From Streptomyces sp. NBC_01275 (lineage in GTDB: Bacteria; Actinomycetota; Actinomycetes; Streptomycetales; Streptomycetaceae), in assembly GCF_026340655.1 (NCBI RefSeq), contig NZ_JAPEOZ010000001.1, positions 7,316,001-7,380,000 of the forward strand: a stretch of DNA of 64,000 nucleotides. The letters run 5' to 3'. A program made the position numbers and the translations under genes. Below are positions 17,201-24,726 of the stretch, piece by piece (position 1 is the stretch's first letter; every line of letters starts with the position of its first letter). Under the pieces are notes generated by a model that worked only from the letters and a program-made list of their open reading frames with translations, did no database searches and was not told the DNA's origin.

Positions 17201-18113
17201 CCCGGACGTTCACGTCGAAGACCTTGTTGTACGAGTACGCCCGCCCGGCGGCGGTGTGCCGTCCGGCGTAGCGCAGGGCCCGCTTCCCGGTGAAGCCGGC
17301 GCCCGCCTTCGCGGTGGGCGAGCCGCTCGGGCCGCGGTCGACGACGCTGAGCATGTCCGGCGGCACCGGCCCACTGCTCCCGCCCGTGCCGAACCGCACG
17401 TCGGCGAGCTGAAGGATCCCGGCGCCGTGATTCCTGGTGACGTCCAGCCGGAAGTGCCGGTACCCGTCCGAAGCCGAAGCCGAAGCCGAAGCCGAAGCCG
17501 AAGCCGAAGCCGATGGCGAAGCCGGGTCCGAAGCCGGGTCCGAGGCCGCCGCGAGAGCGTACGTCTTCATCTGGAACCGGCTGCCGAACGTCTCCCCGGC
17601 GCGGGTGTCGAGCGTCGTCCAGTGCGCGCCGTCCGCCGACCCCTGGAGGGTCCAGTCGGCCGGGTCGCGCTCGGCGACGTCATTGGCCGAAGTAAGCGCA
17701 TATGTACTGATACTCACCGGTTCGTCCAGGTCGAACTCGACCCACCCGGTCGACGCGAAGGTCAGCCACTTGGTGCTCGCCTCGCCGTCGACGAGGTTCT
17801 CCTTCACCTCGCCGCCGGCCGTGTTCTCGGCGCTCGCCCGCACCTGTGTGACCCGGTCGGTCACGTCCCCGGGGAGCCCGCCGCCGTAGCCGCCGTCGAC
17901 CCCCGAGGCGCGCTTGCCGCCGCCCGGTCCGGTGTCGACCGCGCTCTCCCAGGCGGGGGCGGGCTGACCCGCCTCGAAGGAGGAGGCGAACTCCCGCATC
18001 GGGAGCGGTAAGGAGGACGGCAGGGCCACCGCCGCTCCCGGTGCGCCGACCGCCAGGGCGAGAGCCGCCGCGGCCGCGATCAAGACTCCCCGAAACCGTC
18101 CGAACCGCTGCAT
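14241..18113 (-). CDS. Secreted GH92 alpha-mannosidase with two F5/8-type C domains
   Basis: A 1290-residue secreted exo-alpha-mannosidase (family 92, calcium-dependent). A signal peptide (FRGVLIAAAAALALAVGAPG) is followed by an F5/8 type C (discoidin-like) module with a Ser-Ala run from a GAAGCC repeat. The GH92 core starts near LSDYAVTTRGTNSSGSFSRG. Typical GH92 segments are VNNGFWDTYRTTWPAY, GYTSTATHEGLSWALEGY and GYHGDEDNGEQSAWYLFSAL, the last holding the catalytic acidic residues. A second F5/8 module lies at the C-terminus (SAPTGWTLQGSSDG). The ATG at 18113 was chosen for the signal peptide and the GGGAGG upstream. Likely substrates are N-glycan or yeast-mannan type alpha-mannosides. 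Operator GACAACGTTGTC lies 24 bp upstream. Confidence 0.94.
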   Translation of the reverse strand: MQRFGRFRGVLIAAAAALALAVGAPGAAVALPSSLPLPMREFASSFEAGQPAPAWESAVDTGPGGGKRASGVDGGYGGGLPGDVTDRVTQVRASAENTAGGEVKENLVDGEASTKWLTFASTGWVEFDLDEPVSISTYALTSANDVAERDPADWTLQGSADGAHWTTLDTRAGETFGSRFQMKTYALAAASDPASDPASPSASASASASASASASDGYRHFRLDVTRNHGAGILQLADVRFGTGGSSGPVPPDMLSVVDRGPSGSPTAKAGAGFTGKRALRYAGRHTAAGRAYSYNKVFDVNVRVGSRTQLAYRIFPAMADGDLDYAATNVSVDLAFTDGTYLSGLGATDQYGFPLSPRGQGSAKRLYVNQWNDVVSGIGAVAAGRTVDRILVAYDSPGGPARFRGWVDDIALRTAAPEEEKAHLSDYAVTTRGTNSSGSFSRGNTFPATAVPHGFNFWTPVTNASSLGWLYDYARGNNADNLPTIQAFSASHEPSPWMGDRQTFQVMPSAATGVPDTGRAARALAFRHTDETARPYYYGVRFENGLKAEMAPTDHAAALRFTYPGSDASLLFDNVTDQAGLTLDREAGVVTGYSDVKSGLSAGATRLFVYGEFDAPVTDGASSGVKGYLRFDAGADRTVTLRLATSLISVDQAKDNLRQEIPEGTGFDTVKQRAQRQWDRLLDTVEVEGATGDQLTTLYSSLYRLYLYPNSGFEKVGSTYQYASPFSPMPGPDTPTHTGAKIVDGKVYVNNGFWDTYRTTWPAYALLTPTQAGVLTDGFVQQYKDGGWTSRWSSPGYADLMTGTSSDVAFADAYVKGVDFDAEAAYEAALKNATVVPPSPGVGRKGMATSPFLGYTSTATHEGLSWALEGYLNDYGIARMGQALYRKTGEKRYKEESDYFLNRAQGYVHLFDARAGFFQGRDEEGGWRVESGSYDPRVWGYDYTETNGWGYAFTAPQDSRGLANLYGGRGGLAKKLDTYFATPETASPEFAGSYGGVIHEMTEARDVRMGMYGHSNQVAHHAIYMYDAAGQPWKTQAKAREVLSRLYTGSAIGQGYHGDEDNGEQSAWYLFSALGFYPLVMGSGEYAVGSPLFKKATVHLENGEDLVVKAPRNSARNVYVQGLKVNGRAWTSTSLPHALLAKGGVLEFDMGPKPSAWGSGKNAGPVSITEDDRTPTPRTDVLTGPGSLFDDTSATDATVTGAVDLPVGSSGKAVQYTLTSADRSSAPTGWTLQGSSDGTTWKSLDRRSGQTFAWDRQTRAFTVRSPGTYERYRLVFDGQVQLSEVELLS
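17470..17511. repeat. GAAGCC hexanucleotide repeat inside the GH92 gene
   Basis: Seven perfect GAAGCC units, then variants, encode an alternating Ser-Ala run within the N-terminal F5/8 module. The number of units can change without breaking the frame. Confidence 0.9.
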
Positions 18114-18136
18114 GCGTGAGCACCCTCCCCGATCCG

Positions 18137-18148
18137 GACAACGTTGTC
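18137..18148. promoter_or_regulatory. LacI-type operator before the GH92-GH67 operon
   Basis: GACAACGTTGTC is a perfect 12-bp palindrome with the central CG usual for LacI-family operators. It lies 24 bp upstream of the GH92 start codon and matches the orphan site at 3015. The gap 18114-18453 also serves the divergent ngcE promoter about 200 bp away. Confidence 0.7.
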
Positions 18149-18338
18149 TACCAGGTTGCGCAGGATTCAGTAGGGGGCCAAGTGGCAAGTGATGTCAAGG
18201 ATGTTGATTGCGCCAACCAGGGCTCATACCGTGCGATTTTCCGGTTCGGAACCCGCGGGCCGCTCGTATTTCCGGGAGGTCTCAACTTGGATAACACCGT
18301 CGGCCAACTTTGCATTCGATCTTGCTCCGTCGACCGGA

Positions 18339-18354
18339 AGTGGACTATACCTGT
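18339..18354 (+). promoter_or_regulatory. DasR-like site overlapping the probable ngcE promoter
   Basis: AGTGGACTATACCTGT agrees with the DasR consensus (A-n-TGGTCTAGACCA-n-T) at 11 of 14 informative positions. It overlaps a possible -10 TATACC at 18346-18351, which is 18 bases after TTGCTC at 18322-18327. GlcNAc-related control of this importer by DasR would fit, but the match is imperfect. Confidence 0.45.
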
Positions 18355-18453
18355 CGGCAATTCACCTGATCCGCACGACCCTGCTTGACCTGACCGCGGT
18401 GCCGGGAGGTTCCGGTTCACCGCCTGAGTCCTGGAGAAGGCGAGGACTTGAGC

Positions 18454-19902
18454 ATGGGATCCACCTCCGAGAACAACGGCTCCGCCGGTGTCGGCCGCCG
18501 AGAACTGATCAAGCGTTCCGCGGCCCTCGGCCTGATCGGCGTCCCCACGATGAGCTTTCTGTCCGCCTGCGCCAGCAGCGGCGGCGGCGGCGAGGACAAG
18601 GCCAAGACCGGCACGAAGACCGCGAAGAACCCACTTGCGGTCAATGACACCGCCCAGATGGAATTCGTCCTGTTCGACGGCGGTTTCGGCAAGGAGTACG
18701 CCGAGGACGCGGTGGAGATCTACGAGAAGGACTTCCCCAAGGCCAAGGTGAAGTTCTCGGCCACCCAGAAGATCCAGTCCACGCTCCAGCCCCGCTTCAA
18801 CCAGGGCACCCCGCCCGACCTGATCGACAACTCCGGCGCCGAGCAGATGGACATGGGCGTCCTGGTCGGCAAGAACCAGCTCGCCGACCTCACCCCGCTG
18901 CTCGACGCACCCTCCTACGACGACCCGAGCAAGAAGGTCCGCGACACCCTGCGCCCGGGCATCGTGGAGATGGGCCAGTTCGACGGCGACCCGGTCTGGA
19001 TCATGTACTACGCCTACACGGTCTACGGCGTCTGGTACTCGCAGAAGGCCCTGGACTCGCTCGACGTCACGTATCCCGAGACCTGGGACGAGATGCTCGC
19101 GGTCTGCGCGAAGGCCAAGAAGAAGGGCGTCGCGGGCTGGACGTACGCGGGCAAGTACCCGTACTACCTCCCCTTCTCGCTCTACCCGATGATCGGCAAG
19201 GTCGGCGGCCGCGAGGTCCTGGACGCCATCGACAACCTGGAGCCGAACGCCTGGAAGCACCCGGCGGTCAAGGCGTGTTTCGAGGCCTACTACGAGCTGT
19301 ACAAGAAGGGGTACGTCCTCCAGGGCACCCCGGGCCTGGACCACATCCAGTCGCAGACCGCGTGGGCCAAGGGCAAGGCCCTGTTCATCCCCAACGGCTC
19401 CTGGGTGGAGAACGAGTCGGCGAACGTCATCCCGGCCGACTTCGATCTCGCCGTCTCCGCGCCCACCGGCATCGACTCCTCCGACAAGATGCCCTTCGGC
19501 ACCATCTGGGCGTCCGGCGGCGAGCCCTTCGTCGTCCCCGCCAAGGCCAAGAACACGCCGGGCGGCATGGAGCAGCTGCGCATCATGCTCAGCGAGGCGT
19601 CCTCCAGGAACTTCACCGCCAAGGTCAAGTCGCTCACCGCGTACAACGGCGGGACCGACGGCATCACGCTCACCCCGGGCCTCAAGTCCGGCGTCGCCGC
19701 ACTGGAGAAGGCCGGCGACAACGTGGTGAATCCGCGGCTCCAGGACTGGTACGTCCAGCTGCAGAAAGAGAAGATCGGGGTGTCCGGCCTCGGCGAGATG
19801 ATGGCCGGCCGGCTCACCCCCGCCGAGGCCGTCAAGAAGATCCAGGGATACGCCGACGAGACCGCGAAGGACACCTCGATCAAGCACTACAAGCACCAGT
19901 AA
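18454..19902 (+). CDS. ngcE: NgcE-type sugar-binding lipoprotein (GlcNAc/chitobiose importer)
   Basis: A 482-residue extracellular binding protein of the NgcEFG importer, which takes up N-acetylglucosamine and chitobiose in Streptomyces. The N-terminus has twin arginines (GRRELIKRSAALGLIG) and the lipobox LSAC, so it is probably exported by Tat and lipid-anchored. Two family-1 binding lobes follow. The ATG at 18454 has GGCGAGG eight bases upstream; a TTG at 18448 is too close to it. Placement before ngcF, ngcG and a ROK regulator matches the known ngcEFG-rok7B7 locus, so the assignment rests on both sequence and context. Binding of another sugar cannot be ruled out. Confidence 0.88.
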   Translation: MGSTSENNGSAGVGRRELIKRSAALGLIGVPTMSFLSACASSGGGGEDKAKTGTKTAKNPLAVNDTAQMEFVLFDGGFGKEYAEDAVEIYEKDFPKAKVKFSATQKIQSTLQPRFNQGTPPDLIDNSGAEQMDMGVLVGKNQLADLTPLLDAPSYDDPSKKVRDTLRPGIVEMGQFDGDPVWIMYYAYTVYGVWYSQKALDSLDVTYPETWDEMLAVCAKAKKKGVAGWTYAGKYPYYLPFSLYPMIGKVGGREVLDAIDNLEPNAWKHPAVKACFEAYYELYKKGYVLQGTPGLDHIQSQTAWAKGKALFIPNGSWVENESANVIPADFDLAVSAPTGIDSSDKMPFGTIWASGGEPFVVPAKAKNTPGGMEQLRIMLSEASSRNFTAKVKSLTAYNGGTDGITLTPGLKSGVAALEKAGDNVVNPRLQDWYVQLQKEKIGVSGLGEMMAGRLTPAEAVKKIQGYADETAKDTSIKHYKHQ

Positions 19903-19918
19903 AAGGACCGGGGAAGCG

Positions 19919-20845
19919 ATGCAGCACGGCAAGTACCGTTTCATCGTGGGGTTCCTGGCGCTGCCCCTGGGACTGTACGCGCTCTTCGTCATCTGGCCGT
20001 TCGTCCAGTCCATCTACTACTCGTTCACGGACTGGACCGGCCTGAGTCCCGAATTCAAGATGGTCGGCCTGGACAATTACCAGAGGATGCTGAACGACGA
20101 CATCTTCTGGAAGTCCCTGCAGCACAGCTTGATGTTCGCGATCGTGCTGCCGGTGGTGACGATCAGCCTGGCGCTGTTCTTCGCTTTCATGATCAATGTC
20201 GGCGGGCGGAGAAGGAAGGGCGGACCGGTGATCTCCGGCGTCCGGGGATCTTCCTTCTACAAGATCGTCTACTTCTTTCCGCAGGTGCTGTCGATCGCCA
20301 TCGTCGCGCTGTTGTTCGCCTTCGCGTACAACCCCGACAGCGGAGCGATCAACTCGTTTCTGCGGGGAATCGGGTTCGACAGCGTTCAGCCGCTGTGGCT
20401 GGGCGACCCGGATCTCGCGCTGTGGTGCGTGATGGCGGTGCTCGTCTGGTCCACGGTCGGCTTCTTCGTCGTCCTCTTCTCGGCCGGCATGGCCTCCATC
20501 CCGGCGGACCTCTACGAGGCCGCGCTCCTGGACGGCGCCGGCCGTGCCGCCACCTTCTTCCGCATCACCCTGCCGCTGCTGTGGGACACCGTGCAGTCCG
20601 GCTGGGTCTACATGGGCATCCTCGCGCTCGGCGCCGAGTCGTTCGCGGTCGTGCAGATCATGACGACCGGCCCCGGCGGTCCCGACTACTCGACCACCGT
20701 GATGGTCCTGTACGTGTACCAGAAGGCGTTCCGGGACGGTCAGGCCGCCTACGCCACCACCATCGGCGTCGCGCTGCTCGTCGTGACGCTGGCCTTCGCC
20801 GCGGTCGTGATGCGGCTGGGGCGGCGCGAGCGGCTGGAGTACTGA
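19919..20845 (+). CDS. ngcF: NgcF-type ABC sugar permease
   Basis: A 308-residue permease of the NgcEFG importer. The first membrane segment is IVGFLALPLGLYALFVIWPFVQSIYYS, cut here into the typical CUT1 start. The EAA loop is YEAALLDGAGRAATFFRITLPLL. The ATG at 19919 is 16 bases after the ngcE stop, with GGGGAAG upstream. It ends two bases before the ngcG start, so the three genes form one operon. There is no ATPase gene in the operon; MsiK is the known ATPase for such systems. Confidence 0.9.
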   Translation: MQHGKYRFIVGFLALPLGLYALFVIWPFVQSIYYSFTDWTGLSPEFKMVGLDNYQRMLNDDIFWKSLQHSLMFAIVLPVVTISLALFFAFMINVGGRRRKGGPVISGVRGSSFYKIVYFFPQVLSIAIVALLFAFAYNPDSGAINSFLRGIGFDSVQPLWLGDPDLALWCVMAVLVWSTVGFFVVLFSAGMASIPADLYEAALLDGAGRAATFFRITLPLLWDTVQSGWVYMGILALGAESFAVVQIMTTGPGGPDYSTTVMVLYVYQKAFRDGQAAYATTIGVALLVVTLAFAAVVMRLGRRERLEY

Positions 20846-20847
20846 GG

Positions 20848-21783
20848 ATGAAGACGACCGAAACCCCCGCGCCCGTGCCGGCCGAGTCCGGCTCCGGCCT
20901 CCCCGTCACGAAGGTCGACCTGACGACCGGGGGGAAGCCGCCCGCGCAGCCGAAAGCCGAAGGCAGAGTCCTGAACGCCTTCTCGCACGGCATGCTCGTC
21001 CTCTGGGCGATCATGGTGGTGCTGCCGCTGCTCTGGGCGGTGATGACCTCCTTCAAGGACGACGGCGCCATCTTCACCTCGCCCTGGTCGCTGCCCGACA
21101 GGCTGCACTTCGACAACTGGTCGCGGGCCTGGACCGAGGCCAACATGAGCGACTACTTCCTCAACACCGTTCTGGTGGTGGGCGGTTCGCTGATCGGCAC
21201 ACTGGTGCTCGGCTCGATGGCGGCCTACGTCCTGGCCCGCTTCGACTTCCCGGGGAACCGCTTCATCTACTTCCTCTTCATCGGCGGCATGAGCTTCCCG
21301 ATCATGCTGGCGCTGGTCCCGCTGTTCTACGTCGTCAACAACATGGGCCTGCTGAACACCATCCACGGGCTGATCCTGGTCTACATCGCCTACTCGCTGC
21401 CGTTCACGGTGTTCTTCCTGACCGCTTTCTTCCGCACGCTGCCGAGCTCGGTGGCGGAGGCGGCCTTCGTCGACGGCGCCTCACACAGCCGTACGTTCTT
21501 CCAGATCATGTTGCCCATGGCCAAGCCCGGCCTGATCAGCGTCGGCATCTTCAACTTCCTGGGCCAGTGGAACCAGTACATGCTGCCCACAGTCCTCAAC
21601 ACCGATCCCGACAAGCGCGTCCTCACCCAGGGCCTGGTGCAGCTGGCGGTCAGTCAGGGGTACAAGGGCGACTGGTCCGGACTCTTCGCGGGCCTGGTCA
21701 TGGCCATGTTGCCGGTGCTCGCGGCGTACATCGTCTTCCAGCGGCAGGTGGTGCAGGGGTTGACGGCGGGAGCGATCAAGTAA
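20848..21783 (+). CDS. ngcG: NgcG-type ABC sugar permease
   Basis: A 311-residue second permease of the NgcEFG importer. A Pro-rich cytoplasmic tail of about 45 residues precedes the first membrane segment (MLVLWAIMVVLPLLWAVM). The EAA loop is AEAAFVDGASHSRTFFQIMLP. The ATG at 20848 follows the ngcF stop by two bases, with TGGAG nearby. A strong 12-bp hairpin at 21801 ends the operon. Confidence 0.9.
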   Translation: MKTTETPAPVPAESGSGLPVTKVDLTTGGKPPAQPKAEGRVLNAFSHGMLVLWAIMVVLPLLWAVMTSFKDDGAIFTSPWSLPDRLHFDNWSRAWTEANMSDYFLNTVLVVGGSLIGTLVLGSMAAYVLARFDFPGNRFIYFLFIGGMSFPIMLALVPLFYVVNNMGLLNTIHGLILVYIAYSLPFTVFFLTAFFRTLPSSVAEAAFVDGASHSRTFFQIMLPMAKPGLISVGIFNFLGQWNQYMLPTVLNTDPDKRVLTQGLVQLAVSQGYKGDWSGLFAGLVMAMLPVLAAYIVFQRQVVQGLTAGAIK

Positions 21784-21800
21784 ACCGGACGCCTTCATGT

Positions 21801-21840
21801 GGCGTACACGGATTCCTGGCCCGGGGTGTCCGTGTACGCC
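21801..21840 (+). terminator. Terminator of the ngcEFG operon
   Basis: A perfect 12-bp stem, GGCGTACACGGA with TCCGTGTACGCC, closes a 16-base loop. It starts 18 bases after the ngcG stop and is followed by GCTTTTCG. Confidence 0.88.
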
Positions 21841-22015
21841 GCTTTTCGTCACTCTCCGTCCGCTTCTCCGGCTCCGTACGTCGCGTGATGGTGTGCACAC
21901 GGGCGGATACTGTTCAACCTCTTGACGGGAGGCGACCCGAACGGCTCAGCTTAGAGTTCACTAGTTGGACATAGACGGGGCCTCATTGAAGCGGCCCCGC
22001 GCGCAGGAGGTCGTC

Positions 22016-23215
22016 GTGGAGACTCCGGGGTCGCAGTCGTCGCTGCATCGAGCAAACCTCGAGCGGGTCGTACGGGCCGTGCGTCTGGCCGGGTCTCTCA
22101 CCCAGGCGGAGATCGCCCGGACGACGGGACTGTCCGCCGCGACCGTCTCCAACATCGTGCGGGAGCTCAAGGACGGCGGAACCGTCGAGGTCACCCCCAC
22201 CTCGGCCGGCGGCCGCAGGGCCCGCAGCGTCTCCCTGAGCGGCGACGCAGGCATCGTCATCGGGGTCGATTTCGGCCATACCCATCTCCGCGTCGCCGTC
22301 GGCAACCTGGCCCATCAGGTGCTCGCCGAGGAGGCCGAGCCGCTGGACGTGGACGCCTCCTCGAACCAGGGCTTTGACCGGGCGGAACAGCTGGTCAACC
22401 GGCTGATCGAGGCTACCGGGGTCGATCGTACGAAGGTCGCCGGGGTCGGTCTCGGCGTACCGGGGCCGATCGATCTGGAGTCCGGCACGCTCGGCTCGTC
22501 GGCCATCCTGCCCGGCTGGATCGGCACCAGACCCGCCCAGGAGCTGAGAGATCGGCTCGGCGTACCCGTGCACGTGGACAACGACGCCAACCTCGGCGCC
22601 CTCGGCGAGATGGTCTGGGGCAGCGGCAGGGGCGTACGTGATCTTGCTTACATCAAGGTCGCGAGCGGTGTCGGCGCCGGTCTGGTGATCGACGGGAAGA
22701 TCTATCGCGGCCCCGGCGGGACTGCGGGAGAAATCGGGCATATTACACTCGATGAATCCGGCCCTGTCTGCCGCTGCGGAAACCGGGGCTGCCTGGAGAC
22801 GTTCGCGGCCGCGCGCTATGTGCTGCCGCTGCTCCAGTCCAGCCACGGCACGGACCTGACGATGGAAGGCGTCGTGCGGCTGGCCAGGGACGGAGACCCG
22901 GGCTGCCGTCGCGTGATCGCCGACGTCGGCCGCCATATCGGCAGTGGAGTCGCCAATCTCTGCAACCTGCTGAACCCGAGCCGAGTGGTCCTGGGCGGTG
23001 ATCTCGCCGAGGCCGGTGAGCTGGTGCTCGGGCCGATCAGAGAGTCCGTCGGCCGCTATGCGATCCCCAGTGCGGCGCGTCAACTCACCATTCTCCCCGG
23101 GGCACTTGGCGGCCGTGCGGAGGTGCTCGGAGCGCTTGCACTCGCACTCAGCGAGATGGGCGATTCGACCCTTTTGGACGGCACCCTGTCCGCTGCGACA
23201 CCTGCCTTCACTTAG
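22016..23215 (+). CDS. rok7B7: ROK family transcriptional regulator, Rok7B7 type
   Basis: A 399-residue ROK repressor. An N-terminal winged helix-turn-helix (LTQAEIARTTGLSAATVSNIVRELK) binds DNA. The sugar-binding ROK domain follows, with GVDFGHTHLRVAVG, the signature GEIGHITLDESGPVCRCGNRG cut here at its zinc cysteines (CRCGNRGC), and GDLAEAGELV. The GTG at 22016 was chosen for GGAGG five bases upstream; a TTG at 21965 lacks an RBS. In S. coelicolor the gene between ngcEFG and xylFGH is rok7B7, which affects xylFGH expression, antibiotic production and carbon control. The same placement here supports the name. Confidence 0.9.
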   Translation: METPGSQSSLHRANLERVVRAVRLAGSLTQAEIARTTGLSAATVSNIVRELKDGGTVEVTPTSAGGRRARSVSLSGDAGIVIGVDFGHTHLRVAVGNLAHQVLAEEAEPLDVDASSNQGFDRAEQLVNRLIEATGVDRTKVAGVGLGVPGPIDLESGTLGSSAILPGWIGTRPAQELRDRLGVPVHVDNDANLGALGEMVWGSGRGVRDLAYIKVASGVGAGLVIDGKIYRGPGGTAGEIGHITLDESGPVCRCGNRGCLETFAAARYVLPLLQSSHGTDLTMEGVVRLARDGDPGCRRVIADVGRHIGSGVANLCNLLNPSRVVLGGDLAEAGELVLGPIRESVGRYAIPSAARQLTILPGALGGRAEVLGALALALSEMGDSTLLDGTLSAATPAFT

Positions 23216-23244
23216 AGAACGAATGACGCCGTTGCCATCTCGTT

Positions 23245-23256
23245 AAGTATTTACTT
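23245..23256. promoter_or_regulatory. AT-rich inverted repeat before xylF, possible Rok7B7 site
   Basis: AAGTA-TT-TACTT is a short perfect inverted repeat in an unusually AT-rich stretch 82 bases before the xylF start. Binding by the ROK regulator just upstream is an inference; the exact site is not proven by this sequence. Confidence 0.45.
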
Positions 23257-23337
23257 CTTGACGTCGCACGTGCGGCCGAGTTGACTTCCAGCCACCTCGG
23301 CCGCAGCGTTGCGGCCCTGTCAGGGAGGCACACCCCA

Positions 23338-24441
23338 ATGAACGCAACGATGCGTAGAGTCGTGATCGGCGCCACCGCCGTTTCCATGGCGCTGTCGATT
23401 GCCGCGTGCGGCAAGGCGGGCGACGACAAGAGCGACTCCGGCAGCAGCAGCAGCAGCTCGGGCGACAAGTCCATCGGCCTGCTGCTCCCCGACAGCGTCA
23501 CCGCGCGCTACGAGAAGTTCGACAAGCCGTACTTCGACGCCAAGGTGAAGGCGCTCTGCTCGGACTGCAAGCTCGAGTACGCGAACGCCGCCGCCGACCC
23601 GGCCAAGCAGGCCCAGCAGGTCAGCAACATGGTGACCAAGGGCGTCAAGGTCATCGTGATCTCCGCCCAGGACTCCGCCGCGATCAAGTCCTCCATCCAG
23701 TCCGCGGTGGACAAGGGCGTCAAGGTCGTCGCGTACGACCGTCTGGCCCAGGGCCCGGTCTCCGCGTACGTCTCCTTCGACAACGTCAAGGTCGGCCAGC
23801 TCCAGGGCGAGGCCCTGCTCGCCTCCCTCGGCTCCAAGGCGACCACCAAGTCGAAGATCGTCATGATCAACGGCGACGACGCCGACCCGAACGCCGCCCA
23901 GTTCAAGGAAGGCGCGCACAACGCCCTCGACGGCAAGGTGACCATCGCCTACGAGCAGTCCGGCCTGTGGAAGGACACCGTCGCCGCGCAGAAGATGTCC
24001 GCGGCCATCACCCAGCTGGGCGCGAAGAACATCGCGGGCGTCTACTCCGCCAACGACGGCATGGCCGGCGGCATCGCCAACACCCTCAAGGGTGCGAAGA
24101 TCAGCGGCATCCCGCTGACCGGCCAGGACGCCGAGCTCGCGGCCATCCAGCGGATCGTCGCCGGCACGCAGTCCTCCACCGTCTACAAGGCCTTCAAGCC
24201 GGAGGCGGAAGCCGCCGCCACGCTCGCGGTCGACCTGCTCGAGGGCAAGGACATCAAGTCCCTGGCCACGACCACGCTGACCAGCGGCTCCGGTGACAAG
24301 GTGCCCTCGCAGCTGCTGACCCCGGTGTCGGTCACCAAGGCCAACATCAAGGACACGGTGATCGCGGACAAGCTCTACACCGTCGCGGACATCTGCACCG
24401 CCGAGTTCGCCGCCGCCTGCAAGACCGCCGGTCTGCAGTAA
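23338..24441 (+). CDS. xylF: XylF D-xylose-binding lipoprotein
   Basis: A 367-residue periplasmic-binding-type protein of family 4 (ribose/xylose group) for the XylFGH importer. The signal VVIGATAVSMALSIAACG carries the lipobox IAAC, followed by a Ser-rich linker. Core features include GLLLPDSVTARYEKFDKP, IVISAQDSAAIKSSI, YDRL and IAGVYSANDGMAGGIANTL, as in XylF. The ATG at 23338 has CAGGGAGG nine bases upstream; an ATG at 23350 is possible. Two hairpins separate it from xylG, which should make XylF more abundant than the membrane parts. Confidence 0.93.
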   Translation: MNATMRRVVIGATAVSMALSIAACGKAGDDKSDSGSSSSSSGDKSIGLLLPDSVTARYEKFDKPYFDAKVKALCSDCKLEYANAAADPAKQAQQVSNMVTKGVKVIVISAQDSAAIKSSIQSAVDKGVKVVAYDRLAQGPVSAYVSFDNVKVGQLQGEALLASLGSKATTKSKIVMINGDDADPNAAQFKEGAHNALDGKVTIAYEQSGLWKDTVAAQKMSAAITQLGAKNIAGVYSANDGMAGGIANTLKGAKISGIPLTGQDAELAAIQRIVAGTQSSTVYKAFKPEAEAAATLAVDLLEGKDIKSLATTTLTSGSGDKVPSQLLTPVSVTKANIKDTVIADKLYTVADICTAEFAAACKTAGLQ

Positions 24442-24463
24442 CCCCCGCGCGCATCGCGCACCC

Positions 24464-24498
24464 GGTCCGAGTCCCGGCCCCGGCCGGCGACTCGGACC
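24464..24498 (+). terminator. Attenuator hairpin 1 between xylF and xylG
   Basis: A perfect 10-bp stem, GGTCCGAGTC with GACTCGGACC, closes a 15-base loop 22 bases after the xylF stop. It is likely a partial terminator or mRNA-stabilising end. Confidence 0.75.
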
Positions 24499-24530
24499 CA
24501 GGCCGCTCAGCGGCCCCGCGAAACCCCTCC

Positions 24531-24572
24531 GACGCCCGCCCCGCCTTCATACCCCGCTGTGGGGCGGGCGTC
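24531..24572 (+). terminator. Attenuator hairpin 2 between xylF and xylG
   Basis: A perfect 12-bp stem, GACGCCCGCCCC with GGGGCGGGCGTC, closes an 18-base loop. The remaining 24573-24726 is AT-richer and could hold a separate xylGH promoter. Confidence 0.75.
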
Positions 24573-24726
24573 GGACGGAACCGTTGCCAAGCGCAGCGGA
24601 TTCGCGCATGTTCATCTTGTAAACCTCGTGCTCGCCGTGGCTGATCCGCCGCACCGAGCACGTCCCTCCGCGCCTGTTCCCAAGCGCGGCATCCCCGCCG
24701 GTCAGGCGGCGAAGGAGATGGTTCAC

